Assembly: GCF_014268585.2 (NCBI RefSeq)
Contig: NZ_CP077092.1
Location: forward strand, 124,001-188,000
Direction of reading: 5' to 3'
Length of the DNA stretch: 64,000 nucleotides
From: Pseudomonas iranensis
GTDB lineage: Bacteria > Pseudomonadota > Gammaproteobacteria > Pseudomonadales > Pseudomonadaceae
Shown here: positions 9,110 to 15,652 of the stretch, piece after piece
Position numbering within the stretch: the first letter of the stretch is position 1
Layout of the letters: each line of letters starts with the position of its first letter
The notes under the pieces: model-generated
What the model was told of the DNA's origin: nothing
Seen by the model: only the letters and a program-made list of their open reading frames with translations
The model's database searches: none
Made by a program: the position numbers and the translations under genes

Positions 9110-9733
9110 ATGTACACGCCACGCGCCTTTGCCATCGAAGACTTGTCCCAATTGCACGAACTGATCCTCGCCACGCGCCTGGCCATTCTGGTCAGCCACG
9201 GCGAAAGCGGCCTGCAAGCCAGCCACGTGCCGGTGCTGCTGCATCGCGAGCAGGGTGAATACGGCACGCTCTACGGCCATCTGGCCAAAGCCAATCCGCA
9301 GTGGAAAGACCTGCGTGACGGCGCCGAGGCCATGCTGATCTTTGCCGGCCCGGACGCCTACGTCAGCCCGGGCTTCTATCCGAGCAAGGCCGAGCACGGC
9401 AAGGTCGTGCCGACCTGGAACTACATCGCCGTGCACGCCTACGGTCAGGCCGAGACCTTCAGTGATGGCGGCCGCTTGCTCGACATCGTCAGCACCCTCA
9501 CTGACCGTCACGAAGCGGGCCGCGCCCAGCCATGGTCGGTGGACGATGCGCCAGCCGAATACATCGACGCCATGCTCAAGGCCATCGTCGGTTTTGCCAT
9601 TCCCATCGACCGCCTCGAGGGCAAACGCAAGCTCAGCCAGAACCGCAGCGCCGAAGATATTGCCGGGGTGCGCGAAGGTCTCGCCGCCAGCCCCGACGCC
9701 AATGATCAAACCCTCGCCCGCTTGATGCGCTAA
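9110..9733 (+). CDS. FMN-binding split-barrel protein of the PaiB family
   Basis: 207 residues. MYTPRAF at the start, SHVPVLLHRE near 47, GHLAKANPQW near 64, FAGPDAYVSPGFYPSK near 85 and VPTWNYIAVHAYG near 106 are the defining PaiB motifs. PaiB proteins are FMN-binding split barrels; Bacillus PaiB is described as a transcriptional repressor acting with the acetyltransferase PaiA. Here two GNAT acetyltransferase genes follow closely (10 and 12 bases), so a similar PaiA/PaiB-like pairing is conceivable. The start ATG at 9110 is the one that gives the conserved N-terminus; the open frame extends upstream through antisense MocR sequence and is ignored. Confidence 0.88.
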   Translation: MYTPRAFAIEDLSQLHELILATRLAILVSHGESGLQASHVPVLLHREQGEYGTLYGHLAKANPQWKDLRDGAEAMLIFAGPDAYVSPGFYPSKAEHGKVVPTWNYIAVHAYGQAETFSDGGRLLDIVSTLTDRHEAGRAQPWSVDDAPAEYIDAMLKAIVGFAIPIDRLEGKRKLSQNRSAEDIAGVREGLAASPDANDQTLARLMR

Positions 9734-9743
9734 GGAAATCCGC

Positions 9744-10190
9744 ATGACTCAGATCGATATTCGCCCGGTCAGCGCCAACGACCACGCCGCTTGGCTGCCG
9801 CTGTGGCAGGCGTACCTGCGCTTCTACAACACGGAACTGCCGGACGCTGTCACCCAAAGCACCTGGCAGCGTTTTCTCGACCCGAACGAACCGACCCACG
9901 CCGCCCTCGCCTGGGCCGATGGCAAAGCATTGGGCATGGTGCATTACATCTATCACCGCTCGAACTGGAGCATCGAAAACTCCTGTTATCTGCAGGATCT
10001 ACTGGTGGTGCCCGAGTCCCGTGGCACCGGTGTCGGTCGGCTGTTGATTGAGCATGTCTACGCTACCGCCAAAGCCGATGGTTGCTGCAAAGTCCACTGG
10101 CTGACCCATGAAACCAACGCCACCGCGATCCAGCTCTACGAGCGCATCGCTGAACGCCCGGGCTTCATCCAATTTCGCAAGGCACTGTAA
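9744..10190 (+). CDS. GNAT-family N-acetyltransferase
   Basis: 148 residues. A typical compact GNAT: IDIRPVSANDHAAWLPLW (beta 1), YLQDLLVVPESRGTGVGRLL near 85-104 with the acetyl-CoA pyrophosphate-binding R/Q-x-x-G-x-G/A loop (RGTGVG), and HWLTHETNATAIQLYERI. A Shine-Dalgarno (AAGGAAA) overlaps the stop of the paiB-like gene, so the two are cotranscribed. The substrate is unknown; a small amine or amino acid is plausible from the PaiA analogy. Confidence 0.88.
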   Translation: MTQIDIRPVSANDHAAWLPLWQAYLRFYNTELPDAVTQSTWQRFLDPNEPTHAALAWADGKALGMVHYIYHRSNWSIENSCYLQDLLVVPESRGTGVGRLLIEHVYATAKADGCCKVHWLTHETNATAIQLYERIAERPGFIQFRKAL

Positions 10191-10202
10191 GGAGACGCGC
10201 AC

Positions 10203-10874
10203 ATGACCGCTTCACTCGCTGACTGGAAAGGCGTCCCCGCCCCTTCCACCACCCTCCTCGAAGGCCGTTTCATCCGCCTGGAAAAACTCGACCCGGCGCG
10301 CCATGCCGAGCAGCTTTACGCCGCCCTCCAAGGGCCGGGTGCCGATCCGAAGCTCTGGGATTACTTGCCTTACGGTCCGTTTCGCGAGCGCAGCGCGTTC
10401 AACGACTGGCTGAACAATCATGCGGCCAACAGCGACCCATATTTCTTCAGCGTCATCGACCGCGCGACTGGTCAGGTGCAAGGCATCCTCAGCCTGATGT
10501 CGATCGTCCCGGCGCAGGGCCGCATCGAAATCGGCCACGTCACTTTCGGTGCGCCAATGCAACGCTCGCCGAAAAGCACCGAGGCGGTGTACCTGCTGGC
10601 CAAGTATTCGTTCGAGCTGGGTTACCGGCGCCTGGAGTGGAAGTGCAACAACGGCAACGCCCGCTCCAAATACGCGGCCGAGCGTCTGGGCTTCAGTTTC
10701 GAAGGCGTGTTTCGCCAGCACATGGTGGTCAAGGGGCAGAACCGCGACACCGCGTGGTATTCGATTCTGGATGCGGAATGGCCGGCGATCGGTGCTGGGT
10801 TCGAGCGCTGGCTGAGCGATGAAAACCAGACGCCTGATGGCCAGGTGAAAGGCTTGGCCGAGTGCCGTAGCTGA
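10203..10874 (+). CDS. RimJ/RimL-like GNAT N-acetyltransferase
   Basis: 223 residues of the RimL/YjcK subfamily: LEGRFIRLEKLDPARHAEQLY at the start, YFFSVIDRATGQVQGILSLM, IEIGHVTFGAPMQRSPKSTEA, then LGYRRLEWKCNNGNARSKYAAERLGFSFEGVFRQHM, which carries the conserved N-x-x-S-x-x-A-A-E-R-L-G-F motif. It has its own good ribosome site (AAGGAG) 12 bases after the preceding acetyltransferase and is the last gene of the paiB unit. Substrate unknown. A REP pair follows immediately. Confidence 0.88.
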   Translation: MTASLADWKGVPAPSTTLLEGRFIRLEKLDPARHAEQLYAALQGPGADPKLWDYLPYGPFRERSAFNDWLNNHAANSDPYFFSVIDRATGQVQGILSLMSIVPAQGRIEIGHVTFGAPMQRSPKSTEAVYLLAKYSFELGYRRLEWKCNNGNARSKYAAERLGFSFEGVFRQHMVVKGQNRDTAWYSILDAEWPAIGAGFERWLSDENQTPDGQVKGLAECRS

Positions 10875-10890
10875 TCATCACAAAGCCCCT

Positions 10891-10977
10891 GTGGGAGCGA
10901 GCCTGCTCGCGAAGGCGCTGTGCCAGTCACTGAAATATTGACTGACTGACCGCTTTCGCGAGCAGGCTCGCTCCCAC
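10891..10977. repeat. REP pair, arms facing inward (forward then reverse)
   Basis: Arm GTGGGAGCGAGCCTGCTCGC+GAA at 10891-10913 and its reverse complement at 10955-10977 with a 41-base spacer, sitting between the end of the acetyltransferase gene and the convergent end of the homocysteine methyltransferase gene. Confidence 0.95.
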
Positions 10978-10994
10978 AATTGGCGGGGTCTTTC

Positions 10995-11912
10995 TTAACG
11001 ACGCAGTTCTTGCGCCAGCACCGCAATGTGCTCCGGGCCGATCCCGCAGCAACCACCCAGATGACTGGCGCCGCGCTGTTGCCAGTCCAGCGCCCAGTGC
11101 AGATACCCCGGCGGATCGAGATCGTCACGCAACGGGTCGAGCCCGTCGTTGGCCGTGGCTTCTTTCGGTTGCGGAGGAAACGCGTTGGCATACGCGCCGA
11201 TATTGATCGTGACGCCGAGACGCTCAAAGGTTGCGCGCGCCGCGTCGATGGCCGCGCCAATCACTTCGGGCTGACTGCAGTTGAACAGCAGGGTTTCGAC
11301 GCCGAGTTCAGCCGCCAGCGCAGCCGCTTCGGCTACCGGCTCACCGGAGCGCAGGCGTGGCACTTCATCGGTGTCTTCATCCTTGAGGGTGAACGACAGC
11401 CAGAACGGTTTGCCGTCCTTCGGCAACCCGGCGTGAATGGCCCGCGCCTCGATAATCGAACTCTGGGTTTCCGCCAGCCACAGATCAACATGCGAGGCCA
11501 GCCCATTGATCAGCGGCGTCAGCAGCTCGCTCACGCGATCCGCTTCGAACAGATCCGGACGATACGAACCAAACAGCGGCGGCAACGAACCGGCAACACG
11601 CACTGACTTGCCGGATGCCTGCACCGCCCGCCGTGCCAACTCCCCCGCCAGTGCCGCAAGCGCCTGGCCTTCAGCCGCAAAGCGCGCTTCGCCAATGTGA
11701 AATGGCACCACCGCGTAACTGTTGCTGGTGATCACGTCCGCGCCGCTGTTGATGTACGCGGCATGCACCGCCTCGACCGCCTGCGGCGCTTCACTCAGCG
11801 CCAGTGCCGACCACTCCGGTTGGCGAAACGGCGCGCCGGCGCGTTGCAACTCGCGGCCCATGCCGCCATCGAGAATGACCCTGTTTGCTGCGCCCATATG
11901 CTTTTCACTCAT
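10995..11912 (-). CDS. Homocysteine S-methyltransferase (MmuM/Hmt type)
   Basis: 305 residues. It transfers a methyl group (usually from S-methylmethionine) to homocysteine to make methionine. Seen: ILDGGMGRELQRAG at the start, SNSYAVVPFH, AGSLPPLFGSYRPDLF, LWLAETQSS, and the zinc cysteines NCSQPE near 220 and GGCCGIGP near 290, both intact. The first ATG in frame (11912, MSEKHMGAANR) is used; a GTG seven codons upstream and an ATG five codons downstream are alternatives, and no start has a strong ribosome site. It is divergent from an amino-acid ABC binding protein/permease pair, suggesting uptake and use of a methylated sulphur amino acid. Confidence 0.88.
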   Translation of the reverse strand: MSEKHMGAANRVILDGGMGRELQRAGAPFRQPEWSALALSEAPQAVEAVHAAYINSGADVITSNSYAVVPFHIGEARFAAEGQALAALAGELARRAVQASGKSVRVAGSLPPLFGSYRPDLFEADRVSELLTPLINGLASHVDLWLAETQSSIIEARAIHAGLPKDGKPFWLSFTLKDEDTDEVPRLRSGEPVAEAAALAAELGVETLLFNCSQPEVIGAAIDAARATFERLGVTINIGAYANAFPPQPKEATANDGLDPLRDDLDPPGYLHWALDWQQRGASHLGGCCGIGPEHIAVLAQELRR

Positions 11913-12009
11913 ATGCTTATGAAAATAACTCACTATCAGAGTCGTTCTTATAACTATTTAATACGCACCACTCGGTTAATAACAACCTCTTTTTCAACAG
12001 GAAGCGACT

Positions 12010-12828
12010 GTGAAACTCCAACCGCTATTGGCCCTGGGCCTGACCATTCTGGCCTCCACCCAAGCCTTCGGCGGCGCAACGCTGGATCGTGTCGAACAGA
12101 AAAAAGAGCTGGTCGGCGTGCTCATGGAAAGCTATCCGCCCTTCTCGTTTCTCAATGAGCAGAATCAACTCGACGGTTTCGATGTCGACGTTGCCAAAGC
12201 GGTGGCGGACAAGCTTGGCGTCAAACTGCGTCTCGAAACGCCGTCCTGGGACGTGATCGCCGCCGGCCGCTGGAGCGGGCGCTACGACATCTGCATCTGC
12301 TCGATGACCCCGAGCAAGGCCCGCGCCGAAGTGTTCGACTTCCCTGTCGAGTATTACGCTTCGCCAGCAGTGATCGTGGTCAACGCCAAGGACGATCGCA
12401 TTCACAGCGCCAAGGACCTGAGCGGCAAAAAGGTCGGCCTGACCAGCGCCTCCAGCTACGAAAGTTATCTGAACAAGAACCTGGTCATCGAAGGCGCCGA
12501 GGATACGCAGTTGCAGTATCCGTTCGAGGATGTGCAGATCGCTCCGTACGACACTGACAACGTCGCCTTCCAGGATCTGGGCCTGGGCGCCGGCGTGCGC
12601 CTGGATGCGATCCTCACCAATCTGGTCACCGCGCAGCCGCGCCTGAACCAGGACCAGCGCTTCAAACTGGCCGGCGAACCGCTGTACTCGGAACCGAACT
12701 CGGTGGCCATCGAAAAGGGTGACCCGCAGTGGGACGCCAAGGTACGCGAGGTGTTCGCGCAACTGAAACAGGACGGCACCCTGAGCAAGCTGTCGCAGAA
12801 ATGGATCGGCGCCGATATCAGCCAATGA
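12010..12828 (+). CDS. Amino-acid ABC transporter periplasmic binding protein
   Basis: 272 residues, GTG start with AGGAAG ribosome site just upstream. Signal peptide MKLQPLLALGLTILASTQAFG. The mature part has the cluster-3 solute-binding pattern: LVGVLMESYPPFSFLNEQ, LDGFDVDVAKAVADKLG, WDVIAAGRWSGRYDICI, then GKKVGLTSASSYESYL and the closing LKQDGTLSKLSQKWIGADI. Stop and next start overlap (ATGA), coupling it to the permease. Being divergent from a homocysteine methyltransferase gene, S-methylmethionine or a related compound is the likeliest substrate; that is inference. Confidence 0.88.
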   Translation: MKLQPLLALGLTILASTQAFGGATLDRVEQKKELVGVLMESYPPFSFLNEQNQLDGFDVDVAKAVADKLGVKLRLETPSWDVIAAGRWSGRYDICICSMTPSKARAEVFDFPVEYYASPAVIVVNAKDDRIHSAKDLSGKKVGLTSASSYESYLNKNLVIEGAEDTQLQYPFEDVQIAPYDTDNVAFQDLGLGAGVRLDAILTNLVTAQPRLNQDQRFKLAGEPLYSEPNSVAIEKGDPQWDAKVREVFAQLKQDGTLSKLSQKWIGADISQ

Positions 12829-13661
12829 CTTCCTTTCCGACCCCGCCACAGCCACCGCAACCGGTGGCTGAAACACGCCTGCAAAAGCTCTTTGGTTTCC
12901 GTACGCGCCTTTACCTGACGTGGGCGGCGCTGTTCTGCCTGTTCGCCGGATTTTTTCTCAGCTTCGATCTGAAGTTCGCGATCATCCTCGACAAGCTGCC
13001 CAACCTCGTTGGCCTGAAGCTGGCGCCGAACGGCTTCCTGCAAGGCGCAGCGCTGACGCTGTTTCTCTGCGCCTGCTCGATCATCGCCTCGTCGCTGCTC
13101 GGTTTCATCACCGCGCTGGCGCGCCTGTCGAACAGCGCCGTGGCATTTGGCATCGCCAGTTTCTACACCTCGTTCTTCCGTGGCACGCCACTGCTGATCC
13201 AGATCCTGCTGATCTACCTCGGCCTGCCGCAACTGGGCATCGTCCCCGGCGCCATCGTCGCCGGCATCATTGCCCTGTCGCTGAACTATGGCGCCTACCT
13301 GAGCGAAATCTTCCGCGCCGGCATCCTCGGCGTCGATCACGGCCAACGCGAAGCATCCCTGGCGCTGGGCCTGCGCGAAAGCGTGATCTTCTGGCGCATC
13401 ACCCTGCCCCAGGCCATGCGCACAATCATTCCGCCGACCACCAACCAGTTCATCTCGATGCTCAAGGACTCGTCGCTGATCTCGGTAATGGGTGTCTGGG
13501 AAGTCATGTTCCTCGCTCAGTCCTACGGGCGCTCAAGTTATCGCTACATCGAAATGCTCACCACGGCGGCGATCATCTACTGGCTGATGTCGATCGGGCT
13601 GGAGCTGATTCAGGCACGGATGGAGCGGCATTACGGCAAGGCGTATGTGCGGCGTGGCTGA
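12825..13661 (+). CDS. Amino-acid ABC transporter permease (HisM/GlnP type)
   Basis: 278 residues with about five membrane segments. FLQGAALTLFLCACSIIASSLL begins the permease domain, FRGTPLLIQILLIYLGLP follows, and the cytoplasmic EAA loop reads REASLALGLRESVIFWRITLPQA. The N-terminal ~25 residues are proline-rich and probably cytoplasmic. It overlaps the binding-protein gene by four bases. No ATPase gene is adjacent, which is unusual for a complete system; the ATPase must come from elsewhere. The gene ends just before the convergent hipB. Confidence 0.9.
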   Translation: MTSFPTPPQPPQPVAETRLQKLFGFRTRLYLTWAALFCLFAGFFLSFDLKFAIILDKLPNLVGLKLAPNGFLQGAALTLFLCACSIIASSLLGFITALARLSNSAVAFGIASFYTSFFRGTPLLIQILLIYLGLPQLGIVPGAIVAGIIALSLNYGAYLSEIFRAGILGVDHGQREASLALGLRESVIFWRITLPQAMRTIIPPTTNQFISMLKDSSLISVMGVWEVMFLAQSYGRSSYRYIEMLTTAAIIYWLMSIGLELIQARMERHYGKAYVRRG

Positions 13662-13668
13662 AGCGTAT

Positions 13669-13947
13669 TCAAACGGTGTCCCGACGTATCCGCACAACGC
13701 CCATTTTCATGCCGAACGGGCGGAACACCGCGTTCAGCGACTTCAGCGTCTGATTGCCTTCGCCATGTTCGATATGCACCAGCGTGCGCACTGAAATCTT
13801 GCACATCTTCGCGAACTGAGTCTGATGCAGACCGGTGACTTCGACCCGTAAACGGCGCACGGCGTCACCGATTTCCAGAGTGCCTTCGGCCAGTGATTGC
13901 TGAATGCTTTCGATGAGCGCCGTGCGCTCGAGGACGGTCAGACTCAT
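13669..13947 (-). CDS. HipB-like antitoxin (Xre-family helix-turn-helix)
   Basis: 92 residues. The helix-turn-helix is TQFAKMCKISVRTLVHIEHG near residues 45-65, followed by NQTLKSLNAVFRPFGMKMG, the usual end of HipB-type regulators. The ATG at 13947 overlaps the hipA stop by four bases (ATGA) and is preferred over a GTG four codons upstream. The order is toxin first, antitoxin second, the reverse of E. coli hipBA. It should neutralise HipA and repress the operon through the palindromes upstream of hipA. Confidence 0.82.
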   Translation of the reverse strand: MSLTVLERTALIESIQQSLAEGTLEIGDAVRRLRVEVTGLHQTQFAKMCKISVRTLVHIEHGEGNQTLKSLNAVFRPFGMKMGVVRIRRDTV

Positions 13948-15293
13948 TGCAGGTCCCACTCTTTCAAACGTTGCTCGAGGTTTTTCAGATGAACGCTCGG
14001 GTGATTCATGGTTCTGGCGGGCAAACCGCTGGCCGCAAGAATATCCGGCAGTGCGGCCAGACGGCGGGCATCCGCGCGCAGGCCTTCGAACAGCGCCGAG
14101 GCATCCAGCCTCGCCAACGAATCGTGCGGATCTGCGCTATCGGCCAATACGCGGCAGACACCTCGCCAATCGACATCGCCCGCCCGCTCCAACTCTCTTG
14201 GCCATTTGGTCGTACGAGTCACGCCTTCGTCATCCATGACCATCGGGGCGAGGTCATAAATCGGCGCGAGCTGGAAAGCGTTCTCTTGCCGGATGATCGC
14301 CGTGTTACGACCGTGGTTATCGGAGTTTCCGAGGATTTTATTGATCAGGTCGCGACGCAGATAATCGGCGACGAGGACGGGAATCTGGCTGGCCTGACCC
14401 GCTTTGCGCCAGAGCCCGGCGAGCATGCGGATCACTTCCAGATGATTCATGGCGCTGCCTGGCGTCGTCACTTCTGCCAGCGAATAAATCGATTCGACGG
14501 CAAAACGCGACACCGCCCCATCTTTCACTTGCCGATCAAAACGCCGCATCCACAAACTCGGTTTGTTCGCCTCTTCCAAGGCCAGGCCTTCTGCCGCGAC
14601 CGTTTCGATGCCCAATGTCTGCAGCGCTTTGTAGTAATGGAATTCGCTGCGCAGGATGTCTTGGTCGGTCTGCCCGCCCCTGTTTCTGGCAAATTTCACG
14701 AACCAGTGCTGTCGCACTTCTTCATCGTCCAGTACCGCATCGGGATACAGAAGCCCGGCGCTGTTCTCTGCCAGTAATAGCTTCGGCGCTTCACCACCTG
14801 CCCCCGTCGCGCCACCGATGGCCGCGCCTAGCTCGTAGGCATATTCAAGAAAGCGGTTGTCGCGGCTAATGACCTCCTCGCGCTTGAATCCGATCGGCTT
14901 TCTTTCATCGACTGCTTCCGCCGATTCCTTTATTCGCATGTTGCCAATGGGAGCTGGTGTACTGCGGCCCAGCAGAAACAGATCGGCGCTGATCTCGACG
15001 GGTCTTTCCTGACCCAGGCGGGCGAGCAGAAACCGCTTGGCTGCGCCTGCCGGTGCGATGTCGTGGACAAAGGCTGGCGTCTTCGCGCGCCGACCTTCCC
15101 AATCCAGCGGGTACAGGGCACTCACGGCTTGGGAAAAAGGCGACCCGATCGACTCGATGTTTTCCACCAGATAGCCCGCTTCATAACCAAAACTGCAGCG
15201 GCTTTCGAAGCCTTTTTCCGGATCATCGAAGTCAAGAATCATCGCGTCGTGCCATTGCCCGGCGGTGAAGATCTGAAGCGTCAGTTCGTACAT
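13944..15293 (-). CDS. hipA: HipA-like serine/threonine kinase toxin
   Basis: 449 residues, the usual HipA size. N-terminal HipA subdomain ~1-110, then the kinase-like core: HWFVKFARNRGGQTDQDILRSEFHYYKAL (ATP-binding lysine and glutamate region), LWMRRFDRQ, DLINKILGNSDNHGRNTAII near 335 (catalytic Asp/Asn loop) and APIYDLAPMV (metal-binding DL motif). All key motifs look intact, so an active toxin is likely. HipA kinases phosphorylate tRNA synthetases (GltX in E. coli) and cause growth arrest; the target here is unknown. It is the first gene of the hipA-hipB unit, behind a four-palindrome array. Confidence 0.9.
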   Translation of the reverse strand: MYELTLQIFTAGQWHDAMILDFDDPEKGFESRCSFGYEAGYLVENIESIGSPFSQAVSALYPLDWEGRRAKTPAFVHDIAPAGAAKRFLLARLGQERPVEISADLFLLGRSTPAPIGNMRIKESAEAVDERKPIGFKREEVISRDNRFLEYAYELGAAIGGATGAGGEAPKLLLAENSAGLLYPDAVLDDEEVRQHWFVKFARNRGGQTDQDILRSEFHYYKALQTLGIETVAAEGLALEEANKPSLWMRRFDRQVKDGAVSRFAVESIYSLAEVTTPGSAMNHLEVIRMLAGLWRKAGQASQIPVLVADYLRRDLINKILGNSDNHGRNTAIIRQENAFQLAPIYDLAPMVMDDEGVTRTTKWPRELERAGDVDWRGVCRVLADSADPHDSLARLDASALFEGLRADARRLAALPDILAASGLPARTMNHPSVHLKNLEQRLKEWDLQ

Positions 15294-15305
15294 GTTGATT
15301 CCATG

Positions 15306-15444
15306 TGCATTTTAATGCATTTCAACGAGGAAGGATCTCTTACACATGCAATATAGTGCATTCAAATAAGCCCATGCACCGCAAAATCTGCAACAAAATG
15401 CAGATTAACTCTCGCGATCGGATTTATGGCTGCAAAATAATGCA
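15306..15444 (-). promoter_or_regulatory. Four-operator array TGCA-N6-TGCA upstream of hipAB
   Basis: TGCA-N6-TGCA, with an AT-rich N6, occurs at 15306-15319, 15347-15360, 15389-15402 and 15431-15444. Start-to-start distances are 41, 42 and 42 bases, four helical turns, so all sites face the same side of the helix. The first lies 13 bases before the hipA start. HipB proteins bind several such palindromes cooperatively; that HipB is the ligand here is inference. Confidence 0.75.
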
Positions 15445-15473
15445 GATACGCGATTGAGGTCACGCCGTCATTA

Positions 15474-15606
15474 GTAGAAAGCCGTAGGAAAAAGAACGGA
15501 TGACGCTGCGCAAAAGCGTCGTTTGCCCAGCCCGCTGAGAGTTTTTCTACAGAGCCATCCGATGTCGCCTGCGTGGATGCGCGAAGCGGCCGACATCGGT
15601 TTTTTT
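15474..15606 (+). ncRNA. Structured leader with intrinsic terminator before the autotransporter; possible attenuator or riboswitch
   Basis: GTAGAAA (15474-15480) can pair with TTTCTAC (15544-15550), closing a domain that contains a GACGCT/AGCGTC hairpin (15502-15520). Next, CCGATGTCG (15559-15567) pairs perfectly with CGACATCGG (15591-15599), followed by seven T residues: an intrinsic terminator on the plus strand 47 bases before the autotransporter start. An alternative CATCC/GGATG pairing (15556-15560 with 15575-15579) would compete with it. The upstream gene runs the other way, so this terminator can act only on the autotransporter's own leader. I do not recognise a known riboswitch class. 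Confidence 0.5.
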
Positions 15607-15652
15607 CGGGCAGCAATAGAGTTGGGTCTTCTCGATAAGGAGGTCGAACTTG

